Below, piece by piece: positions 55,740 through 64,000 of a stretch of 64,000 nucleotides of DNA. Made by a program: the position numbers and the translations under genes. Each line of letters starts with the position of its first letter. Positions within the stretch are counted from its first letter, which is position 1. The stretch spans positions 62,001-126,000 of the forward strand of contig PKQS01000010.1 in the NCBI GenBank assembly GCA_017577945.1, read 5' to 3'. The notes under the pieces were generated by a model. It was not told the DNA's origin. It did no database searches and worked only from the letters and a program-made list of their open reading frames with translations. Source of the stretch: Bacillota bacterium (GTDB taxonomy: Bacteria; Bacillota; Limnochordia; Limnochordales; ZCTH02-B6).

Positions 55740-56206
55740 CCGGTGGCCTCCAGCACCGCTTCCTCTTTGGCCCGCATCTCGGCCCGCGACGCCTCGTCCT
55801 CGTGATCGTAGCCCAGCAAGTGCAGGATGCCGTGCACGAGCAAATAAGCGAGCTCCCGCCCGAAAGAGTGGCCGTATTCCTCAGCCTGCCGCCGCGCCGT
55901 CTCCAGCGAAATTACTACGTCCCCCAACAGCAGCGGCCGCTCGGGATACTTCTCCGGGTAAGCCCGCACTTCGGCCAGCTGATCCCGCGTCCAGAGCGGA
56001 AACGACAAGACGTCGGTCGGCGCCGCGATCGAGCGGTACTGCTCGTTGAGAGCGGCGATGGCTTCATCGTCTACCAGCGTCAGCCCGATCTCCACCTGGT
56101 CGGGATCAAACTCGGGCTTGACAGCCTCCGCCGCCACCTCCACCAGTGCCTGCAGCTGCTTTTCGTCCAGCTCCGTCGACGACTCGTTGACGATAATCAG
56201 CGCCAT
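55727..56206 (-). CDS. ybeY: Endoribonuclease YbeY
   Basis: The 159-residue zinc-dependent nuclease has HGILHLLGYDH, with His125, His129 and His135 as metal ligands, plus TDVLSFPL and LGDVVISLETA. It acts in 16S rRNA 3' maturation and ribosome quality control. It lies three bases after pgpH and overlaps dgkA. Confidence 0.97.
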   Translation of the reverse strand: MALIIVNESSTELDEKQLQALVEVAAEAVKPEFDPDQVEIGLTLVDDEAIAALNEQYRSIAAPTDVLSFPLWTRDQLAEVRAYPEKYPERPLLLGDVVISLETARRQAEEYGHSFGRELAYLLVHGILHLLGYDHEDEASRAEMRAKEEAVLEATGWPR

Positions 56207-56209
56207 CGC

Positions 56210-58468
56210 CTATGCCCGCCTCGCTTCCGGGTCCATCGACTTGCGCAGGTCTTGCTCCTTAATGTCGGGGTACTCGATGCGCTGGTGGAAAATGCCCGTG
56301 AGCACCCGCACGAACGCGTCGGCGATTTTGTCCAGGTCTCGCAGCGTCAGGTCGCTCTCGTCCAGCTGGCCCGACTCGAGGCGTTCCCTGATCAAGCGCC
56401 GGACCAGGCCTTCGATGCGTCCCGGCGTCGGACGGGCCAACGACCGGACGGCCGCCTCGACGGCGTCGGCCAGCATGACCAGGGCGGTCTCCTTGGACTG
56501 CGGCTTCGGCCCCGGATACCGGAAGTCGCGCTCGTCCACCGGTTCACCCTGGGCGTTCTCCAGCGCCTTCTGGTAAAAGTACTTCACCAGATCAGTTCCG
56601 TGATGTTCGCGAATGAAATCGATGATGACCGGCGGCAACTGGTACTCTTTCGCCAGCTCCACGCCGTCTTTCACGTGCGAAATGATGATCAGCGTGCTGA
56701 GCGTGGGCGAAATCTTGTCGTGCGGATTTTCGCCGCCGAACTGGTTTTCCACGAAAAAGTACGGCCGCTTCGTCTTGCCGATGTCGTGGTACTGCGCGCC
56801 TACCCGCACCAGCAGCGGGTCCGCACCGATGGCTTCCGCCGCCGCCTCCGCCAGGTTGCCCACCAGAATGCTGTGGTGGTACGACCCCGGCGCCTCCATC
56901 AGCAGCTTGCGCAGCAGCGGGTGGTTCGGGTTCGACAGTTCCAGCAGCCGCAGCGACGACGTAATCCGGAACAGCGTTTCAAGATACGGCAGCAGGCCGA
57001 TGGTGCCCACCGCAGAGACGACGCCGTTCAGCAGGCCGAGGAACGAATACTGCAGCAGGAACGTGTCGCTGCGCAGAAGGCCCAGCGTCACCATGGTCAG
57101 AAAAGCGACGCCGCCGACGATAAAGCCCGCGCGCGTCAGGTCAGACCGCTGGCTCACTTTCGAAACGCTGTAGACGGCGGCCAGGCCCCCGGCCAGCGCG
57201 ACGAGGAAGACGCGCCCATCGAGGCCGAACAAGGCGGCCACCACCGCCGACGTCATGATGGTGACGACGATGGCCACCTGCGAATCGACCAGCAGCGTCA
57301 CCAGCAGTCCCGCCAGCCCAACGGGAACGAGAAAGCCTGTCCCCTCCCAGGCGACAAACGTGCCCACTTTCGCCAGGCCCGTGACCAGGATCACGACCAG
57401 CCCCAGCAGCGCCAGCTGCGCATCGCTTTCGAAAATCTTGCGCCGGTGCTGGCGCAAGTACACGGCCACCATGGCGAACAGCAGCGCCAAAAACACCAAC
57501 ATGCCCGCCATGAAGGCGTAGTTGGGCCGGCCGTCCAGCAAACCCAAGTCTTGGAGGAGCATGATATGCTCCTGCTCCACTTGGTCGCCGCGGCGAATGA
57601 TGATCTGACCTTCCCGAATGCGCACGTCGGCGACGGACCGCACCGCCTCTTGACGCGCGCGCTCGATCTTTTCCGGGCTCGGAATGAGGTTGGGCCGGAT
57701 GACGGCTTGCACGACGGCCGCCAGCAGCTCCCGCCGCCCGGGCGCCGCGTCGCGGATGCCCGGATGCAGCGCCACGGCCTCCCGCTCGCGCTCCAAGTCC
57801 GCCTCCGCGATGCGGCGGCGCTGCATGATGTCGACGGCCACGCTGCGGGCGGCAGCCTCCAGCTCGTCCAGCTGGCGCGCGTTCATGCCCGCCAGCATCG
57901 CCAGCGCGTCGGGCGACAGCGTCAACCCCAGCTCCGCCGCCGTATCCGCCAGCCGCCCGACCAGCTCGTCCACGTCGAGGGCCGGCGCCTCCGCACCTTC
58001 GCCGCCGGCCGCCGGGTCCCCGCCCGCCGAGACGGCGGATTCCTGGGACAACGCGTCCCGGAACGCCGCGAAGATGGCTGCCACCCGCTCCTCGGACCGC
58101 AGCGCCTCGGCGGGGTTAATCTCCCAGTTGGCGGGGTCCAGCTCCGCCTCGCGCAGCGCCTGCCGCGCCGCCTCTTCCCTGAGGAGCTCCGTGCGGTAGC
58201 GATTGACGACGTCCCGCGGGGCGACCACGTCCCGCGTCGCCACGTCGCCCACTTGCCAGTCGATCGCGTCGGGCACCGTGTTGGCCACGGCCAGTGTGAA
58301 CATAATGAGGAACAGTCCGACAACGAGCAGCGCGCGCCGCGCCGAGCTCGGGCGCCGGATCAGCTGCTCGAGGGGGTCCCAGACGCGGGTGCGCCAATAA
58401 GTCCACCACTGGCGGATACCTTTGGCTCGTGCCGACCCTTGCGCGCCTCGCTCCTCTTTCGTGGTCAT
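56210..58468 (-). CDS. pgpH: PgpH-type membrane HD hydrolase (c-di-AMP phosphodiesterase)
   Basis: The protein of about 752 residues has one N-terminal helix, an extracellular 7TMR-HDED domain (about 65-310, with an Ala/Glu-rich insertion), seven membrane helices (about 315-500) and a cytoplasmic HD domain (APGSYHHSILVGNLAEAAAE, QYHDIGKTKRP). In Listeria and Bacillus PgpH degrades c-di-AMP. I use the second ATG (58468), eight bases after AAAGGA. pgpH-ybeY-dgkA is the standard order. Confidence 0.96.
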   Translation of the reverse strand: MTTKEERGAQGSARAKGIRQWWTYWRTRVWDPLEQLIRRPSSARRALLVVGLFLIMFTLAVANTVPDAIDWQVGDVATRDVVAPRDVVNRYRTELLREEAARQALREAELDPANWEINPAEALRSEERVAAIFAAFRDALSQESAVSAGGDPAAGGEGAEAPALDVDELVGRLADTAAELGLTLSPDALAMLAGMNARQLDELEAAARSVAVDIMQRRRIAEADLEREREAVALHPGIRDAAPGRRELLAAVVQAVIRPNLIPSPEKIERARQEAVRSVADVRIREGQIIIRRGDQVEQEHIMLLQDLGLLDGRPNYAFMAGMLVFLALLFAMVAVYLRQHRRKIFESDAQLALLGLVVILVTGLAKVGTFVAWEGTGFLVPVGLAGLLVTLLVDSQVAIVVTIMTSAVVAALFGLDGRVFLVALAGGLAAVYSVSKVSQRSDLTRAGFIVGGVAFLTMVTLGLLRSDTFLLQYSFLGLLNGVVSAVGTIGLLPYLETLFRITSSLRLLELSNPNHPLLRKLLMEAPGSYHHSILVGNLAEAAAEAIGADPLLVRVGAQYHDIGKTKRPYFFVENQFGGENPHDKISPTLSTLIIISHVKDGVELAKEYQLPPVIIDFIREHHGTDLVKYFYQKALENAQGEPVDERDFRYPGPKPQSKETALVMLADAVEAAVRSLARPTPGRIEGLVRRLIRERLESGQLDESDLTLRDLDKIADAFVRVLTGIFHQRIEYPDIKEQDLRKSMDPEARRA

Positions 58469-58496
58469 ATTGCTCATCCTTTACCCGGCGGCCGCT

Positions 58497-59537
58497 TCAC
58501 TCCGCTTCAGCCGCCAGCGGGAAAAAACGACCGAGGTTCTGCAGCACGGTGACCATCACCGCGGCCCGCACCACCCTCGGTTCCGTCGTCCCGTCTTCGA
58601 TAACGGCTACGTCTTCGTCTAAGACCACCGCGTCGGCGGGAATGGCCGCCAGCGCCTCCGCGCGCGCCGCCGCGACCGCTTGCCGTACTAGCTCGTCCCG
58701 GCCCACGACGCCGCCGGCGTCGTCCGCGTCGCCCGCCCGCGCTTCCCCGTAGCCGCGATACCACGTGCGGCCCCACACCGCCCCTGCCGCCCGGACGACC
58801 GGCGCCACCCCCGCTTGCACGCGTTCCTCGTACGCCGGAGTTCCCGGCTGCAGCACGCCGCTGATCAAGGTCATGCCCGCGCGCACCGTGTCGCCGGGCG
58901 ACACCAAGGGCTGTCCCGCCACCACCGCCACGCTCTCAACAACGCCGTCCCGCACCGCAACGACATGACCCGCCGCCGGGACGACGTCCTCGGGCGCCGT
59001 GCGCTCCGCCACCCGAATGGTGGCTGACACGCCCCGCAGTTCCACGGCGGCCCACGCGAGCCGCGGTACGTGCGCGTACAGCGCCTGCTCCACCGCGGGC
59101 CGCACCACCTCGCGCCGCGGCACGCCCGGCCGCAGCCCCGCCTCGGCCGCCGCGCGCAAGATTTCCCCGGCGGGCACCGCCTCGGCGCCCGTCACGTCCA
59201 CGAACCACACGAACTGTCCCAGGCCGTAGAGCAGCGCCGCAAACAGCGCGCCGCCCAACAAAAACAGCGGCCGGCGCCGCGCTTTCCTAAGCCAGAAAGG
59301 CAACCCGACCTTCTGCAGCACGTCCACCTGCACGCCTAAGCGCCTGCCGCAGCGAGCCAGGCGGCCAAAGTCCGCCGCTCCTGCCCTCGCCACCAGCAGC
59401 GTCGGCGAGGCGCGCTCGATGCGCCACAGAGCAACGCCTTCGCGGACGGCTGCGTTGATCCAAGCCTCCAGCCGCCGACCGTTCGCTCTGATTATAACAT
59501 ACCCTTGCACCAGCGACCACAGCGACGGGACGAGCAC
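58497..59537 (-). CDS. yqfD: Sporulation protein YqfD
   Basis: The 346-residue protein has one membrane segment (about 90-110) after a conserved N-terminal domain and a large outer domain with repeated short blocks (DVTGAEAVPAGEILRAAAEA resembles FtsQ-like POTRA). It belongs to the YqfD/SpoIV-like family needed in Bacillus sporulation under SigE. It starts at GTG 59537 after GAGGGGG and follows yqfC by 12 bases. Confidence 0.9.
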   Translation of the reverse strand: MLVPSLWSLVQGYVIIRANGRRLEAWINAAVREGVALWRIERASPTLLVARAGAADFGRLARCGRRLGVQVDVLQKVGLPFWLRKARRRPLFLLGGALFAALLYGLGQFVWFVDVTGAEAVPAGEILRAAAEAGLRPGVPRREVVRPAVEQALYAHVPRLAWAAVELRGVSATIRVAERTAPEDVVPAAGHVVAVRDGVVESVAVVAGQPLVSPGDTVRAGMTLISGVLQPGTPAYEERVQAGVAPVVRAAGAVWGRTWYRGYGEARAGDADDAGGVVGRDELVRQAVAAARAEALAAIPADAVVLDEDVAVIEDGTTEPRVVRAAVMVTVLQNLGRFFPLAAEAE

Positions 59538-59549
59538 GGCGGGACCCCC

Positions 59550-59822
59550 TCAGCGGCGCAGCTCCACCTGCACGATGTGCCCTTCCACCACCAGCTCCTT
59601 CGGCAGGATGCTGGCGATGCGCAGGCCTGCGCCCGCAATGACCAGCTCGCCCTTGGCGGTGCGGATGCGGATCAGGCGGGGGTCGTAGGCCAGCAAGCCC
59701 CGGTGGTTCTCCACCAGGGCCTGGAAGTTGCCGATGAGGGTCATTTTCGGCAAATCGAGGACCCCTTCGAGGGGCAAGTCCAGCGCCCGGACCAGGCGCT
59801 CCGCCATCGTGGCGCGCGTCAA
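59550..59822 (-). CDS. yqfC: Sporulation protein YqfC
   Basis: The 90-residue protein contains LPLEGVLDLPKMTLIGNFQ and ENHRGLLAYDPRLIRIRT, clear YqfC blocks. Its molecular role is unknown; it is SigE-controlled in Bacillus. I start at TTG 59822, six bases after GGGGGAGGGG; ATG 59807 is the alternative. An upstream hairpin partly covers the ribosome site. Confidence 0.92.
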   Translation of the reverse strand: MTRATMAERLVRALDLPLEGVLDLPKMTLIGNFQALVENHRGLLAYDPRLIRIRTAKGELVIAGAGLRIASILPKELVVEGHIVQVELRR

Positions 59823-59832
59823 AGGGCACCCC

Positions 59833-59854
59833 TCCCCCTGCAACGTATGCAGGG
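59833..59854. repeat. Hairpin at the yqfC ribosome site
   Basis: CCCCTGCA and TGCAGGGG pair around five bases on the minus strand, and the second arm runs into the GGGGGAGGGG ribosome site. CATACGTT inside it resembles a SigE -10, but no -35 ATA is found. Confidence 0.35.
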
Positions 59855-59914
59855 GAAGGAACGCAGCAGAACGCCGCGCCGGAATCCGGCGCGCGAAACG
59901 GCCCGGCGCGGGCA

Positions 59915-60631
59915 TCAGCCGCGCGGCCAAACGCGGTAAGGCGCCAGCGCCCGCGGCGGCCCCAGCACTTCCGCCAGCACCACGGCCGCCTGCCACGGCT
60001 CGGCGTGCTCCAGGTAGTACCGGATGGCGGCGGGCAGCGGCCGCGGTTTCGGCGCCGGTGTCGCGGACCGCAGGCGACGGGCGCGACGCCGGGGGATTTC
60101 CTCCTGGGCCGCCACCGCGTCCCAGTCCAGGTCGCTCATGTCGACGCCCCAGTCGTCGTCCGGCGTCTTCGGACGGCTAAGCTGCACGGCGCCGCGCAGC
60201 GTGCTGCCCACAGGCGCCAGCGACCGGCGCACCGTCGGTGCGGCGGGCTTCGCGGTCGGCGCGGCCAGCGGACGGGCTGAGGGCGCCGCCGACGGGGCCA
60301 CCGTCGGTGCGGCGGGCAGGACGGTAGGCGCGGCGGGACGCGATTCCGGCGCCTCCGTTGAGGCCATCGGTGCCGGAGCGGGCGCGGGGCGCGGCGCCGG
60401 CGCAGGAGCCGGCGCAGGGCGCGGCGCCTCGGCGGCCGGCTGTGCCGCGGGCTTCACGGTTTCCTGGCGAGCGCGCCTTTCCCGCAGCCGCCGCTCCAGT
60501 TCGTCCATGTCCAGCACTTCCGGCTGGCCGGGCCCGCGGCCTTCCGACCCCCGGCCCCGCAACAGGCCGCCGACGATGGACGACAAGACGTATAGCAAGA
60601 TCAGCAAGCCAAACAGATCGTCAAAACTCAT
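59915..60631 (-). CDS. Unknown membrane-anchored Pro/Ala-rich protein
   Basis: The 238-residue protein has an N-terminal membrane helix (about 5-23), a charged region (MDELERRLRERRARQE), a long low-complexity Ala/Pro/Thr linker (about 60-135) and a conserved-looking C-terminus (AIRYYLEHAEPWQAAVVLAE, then LGPPRALAPYR). It starts at ATG 60631. It lies between floA and yqfC, in the same direction. I recognise no named family; the end resembles hypothetical proteins beside yqfC/floA in Clostridia. The many prolines make it a candidate EF-P-dependent protein. Confidence 0.8.
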   Translation of the reverse strand: MSFDDLFGLLILLYVLSSIVGGLLRGRGSEGRGPGQPEVLDMDELERRLRERRARQETVKPAAQPAAEAPRPAPAPAPAPRPAPAPAPMASTEAPESRPAAPTVLPAAPTVAPSAAPSARPLAAPTAKPAAPTVRRSLAPVGSTLRGAVQLSRPKTPDDDWGVDMSDLDWDAVAAQEEIPRRRARRLRSATPAPKPRPLPAAIRYYLEHAEPWQAAVVLAEVLGPPRALAPYRVWPRG

Positions 60632-60694
60632 CCCTCGTCACCCCCGGAGCGGAGGTGCGCCGCGGTCTGCGCCGGGCCGGCCCGGCGGCAGGCC

Positions 60695-61699
60695 CTAGCC
60701 GCGCTGGCCGGCCTCGCCTTCCTCTTCGGGCTTGGCACCGGCTCCGCCGATGGCGCGCCGCATCTCGGTGTCGGCGATCAAGTTGCGCATCAGGTAATAA
60801 TCGAGCACGCCCAGCCGGCCCTCGCGCAGCGCCTGCGCCAACGCCCTGGGCACTTCGGCTTCGGCCTCCACGACCCGGGCCCGCATCTCTTCCACCATCG
60901 CGCGCATCTCCTGCTCGCGAGCCAGCGCCGCGAACCGCCGCTCGGCCGCCTTCGCCTGGGCGATGTTCTTGTCGGCTTCCGCCTGGTCCATCTGCAGCTG
61001 AGCGCCGATGTTGCGGCCTACGTCAACGTCGGCAATGTCGATGGACAAGATCTCGTACGCCGTGCCGGCGTCCAAGCCTTTCTCCAGTACCGTCTTGGAA
61101 ATCCGGTCCGGGTTCTCCAGCACTTCCTCGTGGCTCTCCGACGAACCGACGGTGGTGACGATGCCTTCCCCAACGCGCGCGACGATGGTCTCTTCGCCGG
61201 CGCCGCCCACCAGCCGCTGGATGTTGGCCCGCACCGTCACGCGCGCCTTCACCTTCAGCTCGATGCCGTTCTTGGCCACGGCCGAAATGACGGGCGTTTC
61301 AATGACGCGCGGGTTGACGCTGACCTGTACCGCCTCCAGCACGTTGCGGCCCGCCAGGTCGATGGCCGCCGCCCGCTCGAAGGAGAGGTCGATTTCCGCG
61401 CGGTGGGCAGCGATGAGCGCGTCCACGACCCGGTCCACGTTGCCGCCCGCCAGGTAGTGGGCTTCGAGCTTGTCGATGGACACGTCCAGGCCCGCTTTCT
61501 CGGCCTTAATGAGCGGCAGCACGATGCGGTGAGGCGGCACGCGCCGCAGCCGCATGCCGATCAGCGTCAAGATCGGCACCCGGACGCCCGCCGCCCAAGC
61601 CGAAATCCACAACCCGACCGGGATGAACGTGAAGAACAGAAAGGCAAACAGAATAACCAGCACGAGAATGAACAAACCGGTAAAGCTCGCCAGATCCAC
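60695..61699 (-). CDS. floA: Flotillin-like protein FloA
   Basis: The 334-residue protein has an N-terminal membrane hairpin (about 5-30), the flotillin-like SPFH domain ([39 protein letters not shown]) and an Ala/Glu coiled region. It organises membrane microdomains with NfeD in Bacillus (YqfA). GTG 61699 follows AAGGAGG by eight bases. nfeD lies 51 bases upstream. Confidence 0.96.
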   Translation of the reverse strand: MDLASFTGLFILVLVILFAFLFFTFIPVGLWISAWAAGVRVPILTLIGMRLRRVPPHRIVLPLIKAEKAGLDVSIDKLEAHYLAGGNVDRVVDALIAAHRAEIDLSFERAAAIDLAGRNVLEAVQVSVNPRVIETPVISAVAKNGIELKVKARVTVRANIQRLVGGAGEETIVARVGEGIVTTVGSSESHEEVLENPDRISKTVLEKGLDAGTAYEILSIDIADVDVGRNIGAQLQMDQAEADKNIAQAKAAERRFAALAREQEMRAMVEEMRARVVEAEAEVPRALAQALREGRLGVLDYYLMRNLIADTEMRRAIGGAGAKPEEEGEAGQRG

Positions 61700-61750
61700 C
61701 TGCGGTCCCTCCTTCTCGGCCGAAGGCCTGCTCCGAGCGCGCCGGCGGTT

Positions 61751-63076
61751 TTATTGTTCTTCCGACGGCGCCTCCCTCACGACGATACGGTTGCCCATGA
61801 CGCGAACGACTTCCACGGTGGCGCCGGCCGGGATGAACGATCCCTCCGACACCGCGTCCAGGCGGAGCTGGCCTACCTGGACGGTGCCGGCCGGCCGCAG
61901 CGGCGACAAAGCCTTGCCCTTGGCGCCCACCTGCACCGCCGGTTTTTCCGCATCGTCCCCGCCCACGCCGGACTCCTCCAGGCGCGTCTGCAGCGACAGC
62001 TTGCGCCACAGCCCCGACTCGGGCACGCGCCGCAAGAGGAAGACAGCGCCGGCCAGCGTCAGGACGGAGGCGATGCCGATGGACGTCAGCGCCGACGACA
62101 CGTTGGGGAACGACAAGAACAAGCTGACCAGCACGGCGGCCACGCCCAGCACGCCGGCGACGCCGAAGCCGGGGATGACCAGCAGCTCCAGCAGCAGCAA
62201 GCCGATCCCTAGCAGGAACAGGAGCGCGACTTCCAGGCCCGCCAGACCGGTGATATAGCGGGCGCTGAAGAAGAGCGCCAAGGCGAGGAGACCCGCCGTG
62301 CCAGGCACGCCCCAGCCCGGCGACGTCACTTCCGCCAGCAAGCCGAGAAAGCCCAGCGTCAGCAAGATCGAGCTCACGGTGGGCTCCGTCAGAAAGCGCG
62401 CCACCCGCTCAGCCCAGTTCGGTTCCGTGTCGCGGATCTCCGCACCGGCGAAGCCGGCGAGCGCCAGCGCCTCGGCGCCGGACGACGCCAGCCCGTCGAT
62501 AAAGCCCAGTTCCCACGCCCGCTGGGCCGACAGCGTCAGGATTTGCCCTTCCGGCGACACGCCTTCCACGGCCACCCGCCGGTCCACCATCGCCGCCGCG
62601 ATGTGGGGGTCCCGCCCGCGCGCTTCCGCCATCGCCTCGAACTCGGCCCGCAACGCCGAGATGGTCTTTTCTTCCGCGGGCTGCGGTTCGGCCGCGCCGA
62701 GGCTGGAGCCTGGCGCCATTACCAAATAATCGGCCGCCAGAGCAATGAGAGCCCCCGCCGACCAGGCCCGCTCGGGCACGTACGCGACGACCGGGAGGGA
62801 CGTGCGCATCAGCGCGTCGCGAATTTCGGTGGCCGCGTCGACCCGGCCGCCAAACGTGTTGATGACCACCAGCAAGGCGTCGGCCCCTTCCTGCTCCGCG
62901 GTCTGCACCACGCGGCGCACGTAGACGGCCAGCCCCTGCTCAATCGTACCCTCGATGTTGATACGGTAAACGAGCGGTTTGCTCGGTGCTTGCCCCGACA
63001 CTCCCGCGGCCGTTGCGAGCAGGATGGCCGCCGCCAGCAGCGCGGCCAGGGCCAGCCGGTTCCGCCGCATTCCCAT
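61751..63076 (-). CDS. NfeD-family membrane-bound serine protease (YqeZ-like)
   Basis: The 441-residue protein has a signal peptide (about 3-27), a ClpP-like domain (VVINTFGGRVDAATEIRDAL, ERAWSAGALIALAADYLVMA with the catalytic Ser), four membrane helices (about 240-355) and a C-terminal NfeD OB-fold (GSFIPAGATVEVVRVMGNRIVV). It works with flotillin. I chose ATG 63076, six bases after GAGGGGG. A terminator and a 189-base gap separate it from rpsU. Confidence 0.94.
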   Translation of the reverse strand: MGMRRNRLALAALLAAAILLATAAGVSGQAPSKPLVYRINIEGTIEQGLAVYVRRVVQTAEQEGADALLVVINTFGGRVDAATEIRDALMRTSLPVVAYVPERAWSAGALIALAADYLVMAPGSSLGAAEPQPAEEKTISALRAEFEAMAEARGRDPHIAAAMVDRRVAVEGVSPEGQILTLSAQRAWELGFIDGLASSGAEALALAGFAGAEIRDTEPNWAERVARFLTEPTVSSILLTLGFLGLLAEVTSPGWGVPGTAGLLALALFFSARYITGLAGLEVALLFLLGIGLLLLELLVIPGFGVAGVLGVAAVLVSLFLSFPNVSSALTSIGIASVLTLAGAVFLLRRVPESGLWRKLSLQTRLEESGVGGDDAEKPAVQVGAKGKALSPLRPAGTVQVGQLRLDAVSEGSFIPAGATVEVVRVMGNRIVVREAPSEEQ

Positions 63077-63219
63077 TGTCAACCCCCTCAGCCAGGAACA
63101 TGCCGCGGCGCCGGCGCCGCGCCGGCTGCCAGGCAGTTTCATATCACGAAGAAATTCGCAAGAGCCCGAAACCGTTCCTCCCCGGCGCCTTTCGGGACGG
63201 ACTGGGGACGAGTGCGGGC

Positions 63220-63252
63220 GAAAGAAACGGGGAGGCGTTGCGCCGCCTCCCC
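63220..63252 (-). terminator. Intrinsic terminator after rpsU
   Basis: GGGGAGGCG / CGCCTCCCC stem of nine pairs with a six-base loop, then GTTTCTTTC on the minus strand, 14 bases past the rpsU stop. Confidence 0.8.
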
Positions 63253-63265
63253 ACCGTGGTCTGCG

Positions 63266-63439
63266 CTACCGCTTCTTCCGCCGGGCAGCCTGCGCTTTCT
63301 TCTTGCGCCGCTCGCTGGGCTTGTCGTAGTGCTCGCGCTTGCGCAGCTCTGCCATAATGCCTTCGCGCCGGCGCAGCTCCTGAAAGCGCTTCAACGCCCG
63401 GTCCAAACTTTCGTTTTTCCCGACCCGCACTTCGGCCAT
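63266..63439 (-). CDS. rpsU: 30S ribosomal protein S21
   Basis: The 57-residue protein begins [19 protein letters not shown] and ends in a strongly basic tail ([14 protein letters not shown]), the S21 layout. It helps recognise the ribosome site during initiation. It lies 43 bases after hinT and is followed by a terminator. The hinT-rpsU pair is common in Bacillota. Confidence 0.97.
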   Translation of the reverse strand: MAEVRVGKNESLDRALKRFQELRRREGIMAELRKREHYDKPSERRKKKAQAARRKKR

Positions 63440-63482
63440 CGCCTGGGCTACCCCCTCTCCCCGCCAGAATCCGCCACCGACC

Positions 63483-63827
63483 TCACGCGAACGGTCCCAG
63501 GGGTTTGCCGCCCAGCAAATGGAAGTGCAGGTGGTAAACCACCTGTCCGCTGTCCTTTCCGCAGTTGGTTACCACGCGGTAGCCTGACTGCTTGAGGCCG
63601 AACTTGTCCGCCAGCGCATTGGCCGCTTGCAGGATGCGGCCGAGCAGCTCGGTGTCGTCGGCCGACGCGTCGGCCAGCGCCGGAATGTGACGGCGCGGAA
63701 CGATCAGGAGATGAACGGGCGCCTGAGGATTGATGTCGCGGAACGCCACGACGTGCTCGTCTTCGTAGACGATGTCGCCGGGCACCTCACGCGCGATGAT
63801 GCCACAGAAAATGCACTGGTCGGCCAC
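63483..63827 (-). CDS. hinT: HIT-family nucleotide hydrolase (HinT)
   Basis: The 114-residue protein has [19 protein letters not shown] (with the CxxC pair), [14 protein letters not shown] and the histidine triad HLHFHLLGG. It hydrolyses purine nucleoside phosphoramidates. GTG 63827 has AAGGAGG upstream. It is the gene before rpsU. Confidence 0.97.
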   Translation of the reverse strand: MADQCIFCGIIAREVPGDIVYEDEHVVAFRDINPQAPVHLLIVPRRHIPALADASADDTELLGRILQAANALADKFGLKQSGYRVVTNCGKDSGQVVYHLHFHLLGGKPLGPFA

Positions 63828-63925
63828 CCGCGTTCCACCTCCTTCCCGCCGGCTCCGTCACGCTCGCGCGTCTTCGACGTGCGCGGCGCCGTTCCCTTCC
63901 GCCGTTTTCGGCGGCGCGGGGCGCG

Positions 63926-64000
63926 TCAGTCGGCCGCCGCCAGCCCCAGGCGGCGGGCGATGATTTCCTTTTGGATTTCCGAAGTGCCCCCGCCGATGGG
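63926..64000 (-). CDS. Acyl-CoA dehydrogenase, C-terminal end (partial)
   Basis: The last 24 codons, starting at the right edge, read PIGGGTSEIQKEIIARRLG, the conserved end of acyl-CoA dehydrogenases. A small CCGCCG/CGGCGG hairpin follows the stop. The rest lies outside the window. Confidence 0.8.
   Translation of the reverse strand, partial: PIGGGTSEIQKEIIARRLGLAAAD

Noticed and set aside
59486..59500. TATAAT-like sequence inside yqfD
   Set aside because: Lies in coding sequence for the conserved start region of YqfD and lacks a -35.

Overview
This 64 kb window comes from the chromosome of a high-GC, endospore-forming member of the Bacillota (Firmicutes). Spore-formation genes are the main evidence: spo0A, spoIVB, a complete eight-gene spoIIIA operon, an uninterrupted sigK, and yqfC/yqfD. 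Gene order matches the Bacillus/Clostridia core blocks argR-recN-spoIVB-spo0A, spoIIIA-accB-accC-asp23-nusB, aspS-hisS-relA-apt, secDF-yajC-tgt-queA and era-cdd-dgkA-ybeY-pgpH-yqfD. The high GC content and many GTG/TTG starts suggest a Symbiobacterium- or Limnochordia-like lineage; that placement is inference. No plasmid, phage, IS element, CRISPR array or tRNA gene was seen.

Every gene I can support lies on the minus strand, so transcription runs from right to left. From the right edge: the end of an acyl-CoA dehydrogenase, hinT, rpsU, nfeD-floA, an unknown Pro/Ala-rich protein, yqfC-yqfD, pgpH, ybeY, a dgkA-cdd fusion, era, queA, tgt, yajC, an HD-domain protein, secD-secF and an ABC1 kinase (46-64 kb). 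Next are recJ, apt, relA, dtd, a SurA_N/TPR lipoprotein-like chaperone candidate, hisS-aspS and a 6S RNA gene (36-46 kb). Then rarA, an Rrf2 regulator with nifS and mnmA, alaS, ireB, ruvX, a DUF1292 gene, mltG, sigK and yqeG (25-36 kb). The shikimate genes (an aroK-aroB fusion and aroQ), pepP, efp and a Zn-ribbon protein follow (20.6-25 kb). The spoIIIA operon behind a SigE-type promoter leads into accB-accC, asp23-amaP-DUF2273, nusB, a TsaD paralog, xseA-xseB and ispA (8-20.5 kb).

The most striking locus is 6.7-8.0 kb. A region of about 640 nt without coding potential sits between ispA and a small four-helix membrane protein gene followed by tlyA. It has its own consensus promoter and an intrinsic terminator. 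Size and gene order match the OLE RNA (ornate, large, extremophilic) and its partner OapA.

Other unusual points: Spo0A has all hallmarks of the DNA-binding domain, but its receiver lacks the phospho-accepting Asp and has Arg for the conserved Lys. DgkA and Cdd form one reading frame with a strong internal ribosome site. The alaS ribosome site lies in a perfect 14-base palindrome. An Rrf2-family repressor gene has direct repeats across its predicted start of transcription. Several small membrane proteins shorter than 60 residues were found by hand.
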